This document shows, piece after piece, positions 1 to 8,358 of a stretch of 64,000 nt of DNA. Source of the DNA: an uncultured Tateyamaria sp. (GTDB lineage Bacteria > Pseudomonadota > Alphaproteobacteria > Rhodobacterales > Rhodobacteraceae); NCBI RefSeq assembly GCF_947504105.1, contig NZ_CANNGP010000028.1:1-64000 (forward strand), read 5' to 3'. The notes below the pieces were generated by a model, which saw nothing but the letters and a program-made list of their open reading frames with translations, was not told the DNA's origin and did no database searches. Made by a program: the position numbers and the translations under genes. The stretch's first letter is position 1. Every line of letters starts with the position of its first letter.

Positions 1-1113
<1,113 letters not shown>

Positions 1114-1148
1114 GGTGTTTAATCGCGTTTTATCAGGGGGTTGCAAAA

Positions 1149-1165
1149 TGTCCCATGCTGGGACA
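1149..1165 (+). other. Short perfect hairpin before the DMT transporter start
   Basis: TGTCCCA and TGGGACA form a 7-bp perfect stem with a 3-nt loop, ending 8 nt before the ATG at 1174. There is no T-tract, so it is not a typical terminator. It occupies the place where a ribosome binding site would be expected. It could tune translation of the next gene or be chance. Confidence 0.4.
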
Positions 1166-1173
1166 GCCCCTGA

Positions 1174-2076
1174 ATGACCGCATGGCTAGCCAGTATTGAG
1201 GGCACTGAAACGGGGCACACCGTGGCCCTGTACCTCGCCATTTTGGCGGCCTTTCTCCACGCTGTTTTTGGCGCGCTCCAAAAAGGGCGGCATGACCCGT
1301 GGTTGACCCGCGGGGCCATCGACGCTTCCTACGGTCTCATGGCCGCGCCCTTCGCCCTCTTCGTGGTGCCCTGGCCCGAACCGCATATGTGGCCCATCTT
1401 CGCCGTCGTTTTCGTGATCCACGTGGGCTACAAACTGTTGCAGGCATGGGCCTACACCAAGGGGGACTTCACGGTGGTCTACCCGGTGGTGCGCGGGACC
1501 GGACCGCTCTTCACTGTGATCGGCGCGTATTTCCTATTCTCCGAAACCTTCACCATCATTCAATGGCTGGGCGTAGGGGTCTTGCTGGCAGGCATCTACG
1601 GCCTCGCGCTCTACAACCTGCGCCACCTCCAAACCAACCGCGAAACGCTTCCCATGGCGCTGGGCCTCGCCGTCATCACCGGCCTCTTCGTCGCTCTCTA
1701 CACGACCTACGACGCCTACGGCATCCGCGCGACCGAGAACCCGTTCACCTTTCTCGCGTGGTTCTTCATGATTGACGGTATCTTCATGCCGCCCATCGCT
1801 TACATGCGCTGGCGCCGGATGCAGGATGCCCCCGCACTGCCGCCGCTGATGTTACGCGGTGTGATCGGCGGGATTGTTGCCTTTCTCAGCTTCGGCTCCA
1901 TCATGATGGCGACGCGGCTGGATAAAGTGGGCGAGGCGGCGGTGCTGCGCGAAACTTCAACCGTGTTTGCGGCAATCATCGGTTGGCTGGTGCTGAAAGA
2001 AACGGTAGGACCACGCAGAATTGCCCTGATGGCGCTGATCGCCGCTGGGGCGGTCATCGTCGAGATGGGCGGATAA
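1174..2076 (+). CDS. DMT-superfamily (EamA-type) permease
   Basis: Inner-membrane transporter of the drug/metabolite superfamily, 300 aa with about ten hydrophobic segments arranged as two EamA-like halves. The first half contains a YPVVRGTGPLF-like segment and the second ends in a segment with VLRETSTVFAAIIGW, the usual pattern near helices 3-4 of each repeat. The substrate cannot be told from sequence. The ATG at 1174 has no good ribosome binding site, and an in-frame GTG at 1222 is an alternative that would remove 16 residues. The gene follows ftsY by 60 bp and precedes yciB by 13 bp, so co-transcription is likely. Confidence 0.85.
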   Translation: MTAWLASIEGTETGHTVALYLAILAAFLHAVFGALQKGRHDPWLTRGAIDASYGLMAAPFALFVVPWPEPHMWPIFAVVFVIHVGYKLLQAWAYTKGDFTVVYPVVRGTGPLFTVIGAYFLFSETFTIIQWLGVGVLLAGIYGLALYNLRHLQTNRETLPMALGLAVITGLFVALYTTYDAYGIRATENPFTFLAWFFMIDGIFMPPIAYMRWRRMQDAPALPPLMLRGVIGGIVAFLSFGSIMMATRLDKVGEAAVLRETSTVFAAIIGWLVLKETVGPRRIALMALIAAGAVIVEMGG

Positions 2077-2089
2077 CTTGAGGAAGAGC

Positions 2090-2710
2090 ATGGCAGACGC
2101 GCGCGAGATCAATCCCCTGCTGAAACAGGTGCTGGAACTGGGACCACCACTGGTCTTTTTCCTGATCTACCTGCGCATCCGCGACAACACCTACGAGATG
2201 GCGGGCACGGAGTATTCCGGCTTTATCGTGGCCACGCTGATCTTCGTGCCCATCATATTGATCGCTATGGCTGTGCTGTGGGCCCTGACCGGCAAGTTGA
2301 GCCGGATGCAAATCTTCACCGCGTTCATGGTCATCTTCTTTGGCGCGCTCACCGCATGGTTCAATGACGAGCGGTTCTTCAAGATGAAGACAAGCATTGT
2401 CTACGGTGTGTTCGCGCTGCTTCTGGGCATTGGCCTGCTGCGCGGTCAAAGCTGGCTGGCCTTTGTTCTGAGTGATGCGGTGCCCATGCGGCACGAGGGG
2501 TGGATGATCCTGACCCGTAGGCTTTGTGCAATGTTCGCCACGTTGGCAATAGCGAACGAGGTCATCTGGCGGACCATGTCTACGGACGCCTGGGTCAAGA
2601 TTGAAACCTTCGGATTTCCGATCGCGATGATGCTGTTCATCTTCCTGCAGTTCGCAGCCCTTCAGGATCACATGATCTCGGACGAAGACGAGGATGCCAA
2701 GGGGGCCTAA
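2090..2710 (+). CDS. yciB: YciB/IspZ-family inner-membrane septation protein
   Basis: Multi-pass inner-membrane protein of the intracellular septation protein A family, 206 aa, close to the usual 180-200. YciB proteins influence cell-envelope synthesis and septation; the biochemical role is unsettled. Family features are the early LELGPPLVFFLIY segment, the FNDERFFKMKTSIVYG segment after the third helix, and the NEVIWR motif in the last third. The ATG at 2090 is preferred over a TTG at 2078 because GAGGAAGAG lies just before it. Its stop overlaps the stop of the convergent downstream gene. Confidence 0.9.
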   Translation: MADAREINPLLKQVLELGPPLVFFLIYLRIRDNTYEMAGTEYSGFIVATLIFVPIILIAMAVLWALTGKLSRMQIFTAFMVIFFGALTAWFNDERFFKMKTSIVYGVFALLLGIGLLRGQSWLAFVLSDAVPMRHEGWMILTRRLCAMFATLAIANEVIWRTMSTDAWVKIETFGFPIAMMLFIFLQFAALQDHMISDEDEDAKGA

Positions 2711-3423
2711 GCCCGCGCACTCCGCGCATTTGCTGCGTCTTCGTTCCAATCCCCGGAGTGAGGCGCGACCGCAAACGCGACCTTGAGTGCCAGATCCTTG
2801 GTGATCATCGCCTCGATTGCCAGCGCAAAGCGCGAGTTTTTCTGCGCCCGCTTGCGCAGCTCGGCCACGTCCCACTCCAGCACCTCGCTGCCCGCATCCA
2901 GACGGGTCGTGGCGGCACTTGTCTGATGGGTCGCATAAGCAACTTCTCCCACGAACAGGTTGGGTGGCATCGTAAAACGCTCTCCCCGTTTGGTGATATG
3001 GATCGGGCCGGAAATCACGTAGTACAGCTTATCCGGCTGGACCCCTTCGGTTGTCACTTGCGTTCGTTCATCCAGCACGTGGCGACGTGCGCGTTTAACC
3101 AGATCGCGAAAGTCACCGGGCGGCAGTCCTTCGAACAGGGGGTAGATGTCGCGATGTGCTGGGGGCACGGCAAGGTTAGAGCGGTGCCAGAGCAAGCTGC
3201 CCAGACCGATAAGGTTCGCGGTGCCCATGACCATCGACGTATAAATCGCCTCCCACAAGGGCGTGTCTGCGGCGGTGAAGTAATAATAGGTATAAAGGCA
3301 CGTCCCCAGCAGGATCATAAGCCGCAGAACGATCTGGTTTGTGATCAGATAGCCGATGGTAAAGACGGCACCAGCGGACAGTATCACTGCCTCAGGAGCC
3401 ACGTAGTCGCTGACCATGAACAT
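2707..3423 (-). CDS. Popeye-like membrane protein with cyclic-nucleotide-binding-like domain
   Basis: Predicted 238-aa inner-membrane protein. Three hydrophobic segments (about residues 11-27, 31-49 and 57-78) come before a cytoplasmic beta-rich domain resembling the cNMP-binding fold. That domain has a VQPDKLYYVISGPIHIT strand pair, a PPNLFVGEVAY segment at the place of the phosphate-binding cassette, and an EVLEWD strand. Three helices followed by a degenerate cNMP domain is the layout of Popeye-domain proteins. The cassette lacks a clear conserved Arg, so nucleotide binding is unproven. The start at 3423 follows a GGGGGGAG ribosome binding site; the longer open frame upstream is out of character. 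The gene is 29 bp downstream of the GST gene. Confidence 0.75.
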   Translation of the reverse strand: MFMVSDYVAPEAVILSAGAVFTIGYLITNQIVLRLMILLGTCLYTYYYFTAADTPLWEAIYTSMVMGTANLIGLGSLLWHRSNLAVPPAHRDIYPLFEGLPPGDFRDLVKRARRHVLDERTQVTTEGVQPDKLYYVISGPIHITKRGERFTMPPNLFVGEVAYATHQTSAATTRLDAGSEVLEWDVAELRKRAQKNSRFALAIEAMITKDLALKVAFAVAPHSGDWNEDAANARSARA

Positions 3424-3452
3424 GTTTTGTTTCTCCCCCCAGAGCGTCTTGG

Positions 3453-4139
3453 TCAGTTCTTTGTGTTGAACAAGGTGTCTTGTGCCGACTTGCTTTGCTT
3501 GGTTGTGCGCAGGTCCAGATGCAGCGCATGTCCCCGTTGCACGGCTGGTCGGTTGCCGACCGTGTCCAACCAGCGCGCCAGGTTCGGCTTGTCGTCCAAG
3601 GTTTGTTCCTGACCTTCCCACAGCGACGCCCAGGGCCAGATCGCCATATCAGCGATGGAATAGTCCCCGGCCACGTATTCATTCTCTGCCAATTGCCGAT
3701 CCAGCACACCGTAGAGGCGTGCGGTTTCGTTCCGGTACCGATCTTTGGCATAGGGAATATCGTGGCCCATCTGCGGCGCGTACTTAAGAAAATGGTGGGT
3801 TTGGCCCGCCATCGGGCCAACGCCGCCCATTTGCCACATCAGCCATTGATCAACTGCAATACGTTCGCGTTCAGTCCGGCCGCTGAACTGGCCGGTCTTG
3901 CGGGCAAAGTACTGCAGGATCGCCCCACTTTCAAAGATCGAGATCGGCGCGCTGTCCGGCCCATCAGGGTCAGTGATCGCAGGCATCCGATTGTTAGGTG
4001 CGATCTTTAGAAAGTCAGGTTTGAACTGATCGCCCGCGCCAATATTGACGAGGTGAACTTTGTAGGGAAGCCCGAACTCTTCCAGCGCGATTGACACCTT
4101 CCAGCCATTCGGCGTGGGCCAATAGTACAGGTCGATCAT
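3453..4139 (-). CDS. Glutathione S-transferase family protein (YfcG/YghU-like)
   Basis: Cytosolic glutathione-dependent enzyme of 228 aa. The N-terminal thioredoxin-like domain contains YYWPTPNGWKVSIALEEFG, the cis-Pro motif NNRMPAITDPDG and the glutathione gamma-glutamyl binding motif FESGAILQYFA. The C-terminal helical domain carries VAGDYSIADMAIWPW. The TPNG and NNRMPAI motifs are typical of the YfcG/YghU (Nu-class) group, whose members have disulfide-reductase and peroxidase activity. The exact substrate is not predictable. It is 24 bp downstream of the alpha/beta hydrolase gene on the same strand and probably co-transcribed. Confidence 0.9.
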   Translation of the reverse strand: MIDLYYWPTPNGWKVSIALEEFGLPYKVHLVNIGAGDQFKPDFLKIAPNNRMPAITDPDGPDSAPISIFESGAILQYFARKTGQFSGRTERERIAVDQWLMWQMGGVGPMAGQTHHFLKYAPQMGHDIPYAKDRYRNETARLYGVLDRQLAENEYVAGDYSIADMAIWPWASLWEGQEQTLDDKPNLARWLDTVGNRPAVQRGHALHLDLRTTKQSKSAQDTLFNTKN

Positions 4140-4163
4140 GCAGTCCTCCGGGTGGTCCGGCGG

Positions 4164-5102
4164 TCATGATGCGGTTTTCTGCCCACCAAGCAAGTGTGAT
4201 GGTATCTGTGGCATCGCAAAGATACGCGACCAGCGGGGTGCAGAGGCGTATGGAAGCGCGTCTTGCAACGCCTCAAGCGTTACGTCATCGCGATGGCGCA
4301 AAGCGCGGGCATAGAACTGTAACGCCCCCGGCCGGGTATAGCCGGACCAATGGCACACCCGTCGCCCGGGGGCGTGAATATGGCCGCCAAACCGGGGCAG
4401 GGCGGCGAGGGTGCGTGCGCAATCCAGTTGCAGGGTGACGGCATTTGGCAGGTCGATACCAGCCCCCATGGCGTGATCTTGTGGTACGTCCGCAATGATC
4501 AGTTGTTCGAACATGGCATCGAACAGATCGTTTTCGCGGCTGGTCACATTTAGCAATTCGGCGGTCCGGCCTGCCGGAGTTTGCATCGCCGTTTCTGCCA
4601 CGCTGGCATAGCTGGCGCCCGTGATGGCGATAATGCGCTGCACGTCATGGGCGGACAGATGGTGCAGGGCTTCGAACAGCACCTCTGACCCCATGGAGTG
4701 TGTGATCGCGTGAATTGGACGATGGGGGGCGACAGCGCGGATCGTGTTGATCGCCTGCGCCAATGCGACGCCTGCTGCCCATGCCGACCGCTGGGCGCGC
4801 CACAGGTTGCCACGCGCGCGCCAACCAAAGGCTATGGCCAACCCTTCGTCTGCATGGCCGCATGCAAAGCCCAAGGCGCGCGGCCACTGGGCATGGTATG
4901 TGCTTTCCGGATGCCTTGCGCGCCCAAAGATGCGGCTGTGTGGGCAGAAGCGCGGGGTTCCGGGGTCGTATTTGAAGCCGTGAATCAGGATAATGATCGG
5001 GCCACGACCTCGTGCCGCGCCCCGCAGGACGGGCAGGGCCGGGGCCGGGGAGCCGTGCAGCGAGAGCCCGTTCGGGCCTGCGTTCAGTCTCAGGATGGGC
5101 AT
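4164..5102 (-). CDS. Alpha/beta-hydrolase family protein
   Basis: Predicted 312-aa cytoplasmic hydrolase. The oxyanion-hole motif IIILIHGF lies at about residues 36-43 and the nucleophile elbow THSMGSE places the catalytic Ser near residue 136. The order and spacing match lipase/esterase-like alpha/beta hydrolases (DUF900-like forms). No signal peptide is visible. The C-terminal part is rich in Arg and His and has a GGHIHAPGRR segment that may supply the catalytic His. The substrate is unknown. It is transcribed away from metZ and heads a minus-strand run with the GST and Popeye-like genes. Confidence 0.8.
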   Translation of the reverse strand: MPILRLNAGPNGLSLHGSPAPALPVLRGAARGRGPIIILIHGFKYDPGTPRFCPHSRIFGRARHPESTYHAQWPRALGFACGHADEGLAIAFGWRARGNLWRAQRSAWAAGVALAQAINTIRAVAPHRPIHAITHSMGSEVLFEALHHLSAHDVQRIIAITGASYASVAETAMQTPAGRTAELLNVTSRENDLFDAMFEQLIIADVPQDHAMGAGIDLPNAVTLQLDCARTLAALPRFGGHIHAPGRRVCHWSGYTRPGALQFYARALRHRDDVTLEALQDALPYASAPRWSRIFAMPQIPSHLLGGQKTAS

Positions 5103-5190
5103 ACTGCACCTCCTACCACATTTTGTGGGGCTCCTATGCTCTAGCCATATGACGCAGGCATGAAATTTAAGTTACAGCACCGTGACGGTG

Positions 5191-5219
5191 TTGACGCGCA
5201 ACACCCCTAGGCGTAATCC
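5191..5219 (+). promoter_or_regulatory. Candidate sigma-70 promoter of metZ
   Basis: TTGACG at 5191-5196 and TAATCC at 5214-5219 are separated by exactly 17 bp. Initiation would fall near 5225, just before the first stem of the SAM-II riboswitch. Both hexamers are close to consensus and the position fits, but no expression evidence is available. Confidence 0.5.
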
Positions 5220-5226
5220 GCATATT

Positions 5227-5280
5227 GTGGCGATTTGTTACCGGATTGCGGGCCACGTTAAACACTTCCGCTAAAAGGTC
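5227..5280 (+). promoter_or_regulatory. SAM-II riboswitch upstream of metZ
   Basis: The element reads GTGGC at 5227-5231 paired with GCCAC at 5252-5256. The loop contains GATTTG, and the 3' part has GTTAAACA and CCGCTAAAAGG. These are the conserved parts of the SAM-II (metA-type) pseudoknot aptamer common before methionine genes in alphaproteobacteria. S-adenosylmethionine binding is expected to lower metZ expression. A terminator follows directly, so control by attenuation is likely. Confidence 0.9.
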
Positions 5281-5286
5281 AGGATG

Positions 5287-5326
5287 AAAGCCCCCCTTTC
5301 GCTTGACCCGCGTCTGGGGGTTTTTT
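5287..5326 (+). terminator. Intrinsic terminator of the SAM-II riboswitch leader
   Basis: CCCCC (5292-5296) pairs with GGGGG (5316-5320). An A-rich flank lies before the stem and six T follow it (5321-5326). It lies between the aptamer and the metZ start, the position of an attenuator. The 19-nt loop may fold further. Confidence 0.75.
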
Positions 5327-5365
5327 GTGGCCTGACCCCTTTCAGGCCCGCGATGGAGTTTGAAC

Positions 5366-6550
5366 ATGTCCGACAAGTGGAATGCCCGCACCCGTGCCGT
5401 CCATGGCGGCGTCCGCCGCAGCCAATATGGCGAGGTGAGCGAAGCCATCTTTCTGACCCAGGGCTTTGTCTATGACACGGCCGAACAGGCCGCGCAACGG
5501 TTTGAGAAAGCGGGGGATGACGAGTTCATCTATGCCCGCTACGGCAATCCGACCGTGCGCATGTTTGAAGAGCGGATTGCGATGCTGGAAGGGGCCGAGG
5601 ACGGCTTTGCCACTGCATCCGGTATGGCGGCAGTGTCCGGAGCGCTGATTTCGATGCTCAAGGCCGGGGATCGGGTGGTGTCGGCGCGTGCATTGTTTGG
5701 ATCGTGTCTTTATGTGCTCGAAGAGGTGCTGACCCGCTACGGGGTTGAGGTCGAATTTGTCGACGGTACCGATCTGGACGCGTGGCGCGCCGCGATCACG
5801 CCCAGCACGACGGCGGTGTTCTTCGAATCCATTTCGAACCCGACGCTGGAAGTTGTGGACATCAAGTCCGTTTCGGAACTGGCCCATGCCGTGGATGCCA
5901 CGGTTCTGGTGGACAACGTCTTTGCCACGCCTGTCTTTTCCAACGCGATTGCCGAAGGTGCGGATGTCGTCATCTACTCCACGACGAAACACGTGGACGG
6001 GCAAGGGCGCGCATTGGGTGGTGTGATCCTTGGCACGCAAGAGTTCATTCGCAAAACGGTCGAACCTTACATGAAGCACACGGGTGGCTCCATGTCGCCC
6101 TTCACCGCGTGGGTGATGCTGAAAGGGCTTGAGACGTTGGAGTTGCGCGTGCGGGCACAGGCAGCATCGGCGCTGCAACTGGCCGATGCTTTGCAAGGGC
6201 ATAACGCACTGGAACGCGTGATCTATCCCGGCCATTCCAGCCACGCGCAGCATGATCTGGTGATGCGCCAGATGGGTGGGGCCGGGGGGACGGTATTGTC
6301 CCTGGATCTTGCGGGTGGACAGGACGCGGCCTTCCGCTTCCTGAATGCCCTGACGATCCCGGTGATCTCGAACAACCTCGGCGACGCCAAGTCGATTCTC
6401 ACGCACCCGGCGACCACGACCCACCAGCGCTTGCCGCAGGATCAGAAAGACATACTTGGCATCACACCCGGTCTTGTGCGCATGTCCGTGGGGATCGAAC
6501 ATGGCGATGATCTGGTTGCCGATATCCTGCAAGCCTTGGAAAAAGCATAA
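5366..6550 (+). CDS. metZ: O-succinylhomoserine sulfhydrylase
   Basis: PLP enzyme of the Cys/Met-metabolism family, 394 aa, making homocysteine from O-succinylhomoserine and sulfide in methionine biosynthesis. The PLP-binding Lys is in STTKHVDGQG (Lys208); other family marks are YARYGNPT, EGAEDGFATASGMAA and SNPTLEVVDI. MetZ is preferred over MetB/MetC because of ALGGVILG and the IPVISNNLGDAKS segment, and because of the SAM-II leader. The ATG at 5366 is chosen over an in-frame TTG at 5360. The gene appears monocistronic. Confidence 0.93.
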   Translation: MSDKWNARTRAVHGGVRRSQYGEVSEAIFLTQGFVYDTAEQAAQRFEKAGDDEFIYARYGNPTVRMFEERIAMLEGAEDGFATASGMAAVSGALISMLKAGDRVVSARALFGSCLYVLEEVLTRYGVEVEFVDGTDLDAWRAAITPSTTAVFFESISNPTLEVVDIKSVSELAHAVDATVLVDNVFATPVFSNAIAEGADVVIYSTTKHVDGQGRALGGVILGTQEFIRKTVEPYMKHTGGSMSPFTAWVMLKGLETLELRVRAQAASALQLADALQGHNALERVIYPGHSSHAQHDLVMRQMGGAGGTVLSLDLAGGQDAAFRFLNALTIPVISNNLGDAKSILTHPATTTHQRLPQDQKDILGITPGLVRMSVGIEHGDDLVADILQALEKA

Positions 6551-6705
6551 TAATGCAGAATCGGGCTATGTTGCCGAAGACTGACAGCGCCCCCATTTAA
6601 TTGTCATCCATGTTGCAGCGTCACACGTAACTGTTAGCAATATTGGAAATGTGTCCGAGACGGCTTACGTACCTTGGGCACGCAGACAGAAAGGGGGGCT
6701 ACTTT

Positions 6706-7809
6706 ATGAACATTCATACGCCCGACATCACCGCAATACCCGAACGCGACGAGGCCGAGGCAGCACTGGATCTTCTCCGCCGCTGGGCCAAGAACGCCAC
6801 GACAACAGACATTATTGAGCTCGACCCGTCGGTTGCGCGGCTTGTGCCGGGCAGTGATGGGGTCGAGTACCCGGCCTTTTCCCGCGATTACCCAGAGGGG
6901 TTTGATGTGGACGAAGGATACAAGGACACGCTGCCTGACCTGCAGAACGGGCCATCCAGCCTGATCCGCGGCGCTAAAACACGCATCCAGTATGTGGGCA
7001 TCTCGAATTTCCGGCTGCCGCTGCGGATCGAAAGCCGTGATGGCGCGCCCCTGACGCTTGAGACGTCGGTGACTGGTACTGTCAGCCTTGAGGCGGACAA
7101 GAAGGGCATCAATATGTCCCGCATCATGCGGTCCTTCTACAAACATGCCGAAGAAACGTTTTCCTTCGGCGTGATTGAGGCAGCGCTGGACGACTACAAA
7201 TCCGATCTCGACAGCTTCGACGCGCGCATTCAAATGCGGTTCAGCATGCCCGTGCAGGTCGAAAGCCTCCGCTCGGGTCTGTCAGGTTATCAGTATTATG
7301 ACATCGCGCTTGAGTTGGTCGAGCAGGCGGGCGTGCGCAAACGCATTGTGCATCTCGACTATGTCTATTCCTCGACCTGCCCATGTTCGCTGGAACTGAG
7401 CGAACATGCCCGCGCGACCCGCGGCCAGCTGGCGACGCCCCACTCGCAACGATCCGTCGCAAGGGTGTCGGTTGCGCTTGAGGATGATGCTGATACGCTT
7501 TGGTTCGAGGATCTGATCGATGCCTGCCGTCGTGCGGTTCCGACCGAGACACAGGTGATGGTCAAACGCGAAGATGAACAGGCCTTTGCCGAGCTGAACG
7601 CCGCCAACCCGATCTTTGTCGAGGATGCGGCTCGGTTGTTCAGCCAGCAGCTTCTGGCGGATGTGCGCATCGGCGACTTCCGCGTGGTGGCAAGTCACCA
7701 GGAAAGCTTGCACAGCCATGACGCGGTATCAGTGTTGACAGAAGGGGACACGTTCGCTGGTGACAGCATAGACCCGCGGATGTTCCAGACCCTTTTCCAC
7801 GTTGGCTGA
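6706..7809 (+). CDS. folE2: GTP cyclohydrolase I, FolE2 (type IB)
   Basis: Converts GTP to 7,8-dihydroneopterin triphosphate, the first step of folate and queuosine-type deazapurine synthesis. The 367-aa product has the FolE2 signatures: GISNFRLP, KGINMSR, the active-site Cys in STCPCSLELS (Cys225), PHSQRS and QVMVKREDE. It is longer than many FolE2 proteins because of an N-terminal extension of about 70 residues. The start at 6706 follows AAGGGGGG. FolE2 can use metals other than zinc and is often Zur-controlled, but no Zur box was recognised upstream. A strong terminator follows. folB and folP are about 15 kb away. Confidence 0.94.
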   Translation: MNIHTPDITAIPERDEAEAALDLLRRWAKNATTTDIIELDPSVARLVPGSDGVEYPAFSRDYPEGFDVDEGYKDTLPDLQNGPSSLIRGAKTRIQYVGISNFRLPLRIESRDGAPLTLETSVTGTVSLEADKKGINMSRIMRSFYKHAEETFSFGVIEAALDDYKSDLDSFDARIQMRFSMPVQVESLRSGLSGYQYYDIALELVEQAGVRKRIVHLDYVYSSTCPCSLELSEHARATRGQLATPHSQRSVARVSVALEDDADTLWFEDLIDACRRAVPTETQVMVKREDEQAFAELNAANPIFVEDAARLFSQQLLADVRIGDFRVVASHQESLHSHDAVSVLTEGDTFAGDSIDPRMFQTLFHVG

Positions 7810-7850
7810 CGGCCCGCACGGTGGCGGGCACCTCCGACTTACGGATTGCG

Positions 7851-7886
7851 AAAGGCGTGCCCCTTAAGGCGCGCCTTTCTTGTTTC
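7851..7886 (+). terminator. Intrinsic terminator after folE2
   Basis: AAAGGCGTGC (7851-7860) and GCGCGCCTTT (7869-7878) form a 10-bp stem with one G-U pair and an 8-nt loop. It is followed by CTTGTTT. It ends the metZ-folE2 region. Confidence 0.8.
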
Positions 7887-8026
7887 GACGGGGGACACCC
7901 CCGCCTCATGGCCCACAATTCCGCAATGCGGCCATGCAGTATCGGCATTGGTGCTTTTGACTGCAAAGGCCTATGTTTCGGCCAACGGGAGGACACAGTT
8001 TAACGCATGATATGCGAGGTATCCCA

Positions 8027-8254
8027 ATGGCTTACGTCACCCAACCCAATACATCCATCCTGAGCGCGATCCTTGACCGGGTCACCGACTTCTTCGTTGC
8101 GCTCGGCCACTCAGCGGCCATGTCGGCCGCCGCCGAAAGCCGCTTCAAGCGCATCGAAGCATTGAATGCCAAGACAGACGAAGAACTGGCCGCGATGAAC
8201 CTGCGCCGCGAAGATATCGCCGCCTATGTGTTCCGCGACATGATGCACCTGTAG
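8027..8254 (+). CDS. DUF1127 (YjiS-like) small protein
   Basis: A 75-aa protein. Its C-terminal half has the DUF1127 pattern of an amphipathic helix, then KTDEELAAMNLRREDIAAYVFRDM, seen here around residues 46-72. Short DUF1127 proteins in related bacteria affect RNA turnover and phosphate or carbon metabolism. The function of this one is unknown. The ATG at 8027 is preferred; an ATG at 8012 is also in frame. The gene stands alone between two hairpin terminators. Confidence 0.85.
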   Translation: MAYVTQPNTSILSAILDRVTDFFVALGHSAAMSAAAESRFKRIEALNAKTDEELAAMNLRREDIAAYVFRDMMHL

Positions 8255-8263
8255 TCGTCGATC

Positions 8264-8286
8264 TGGCCTGGCGCCCTGCCAGGCCA
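8264..8286 (+). terminator. Terminator-like hairpin after the DUF1127 gene
   Basis: TGGCCTGGC and GCCAGGCCA form a perfect 9-bp stem around a 5-nt loop, 10 bp after the stop codon. The T-tract behind it is poor, so termination strength is uncertain. Confidence 0.6.
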
Positions 8287-8358
8287 TTCGGTGACTGACC
8301 CGACGACGCGTTGACGCATGCTTGACACCGCCCGCGCGGGCCGCCAACGCTGAGCGCA

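Noticed and set aside
5342-6532. 396-codon open frame on the minus strand
   Set aside because: Exact shadow of metZ.
6551-6705. Zur box before folE2
   Set aside because: FolE2 genes are often zinc-regulated, but no convincing palindrome was seen.
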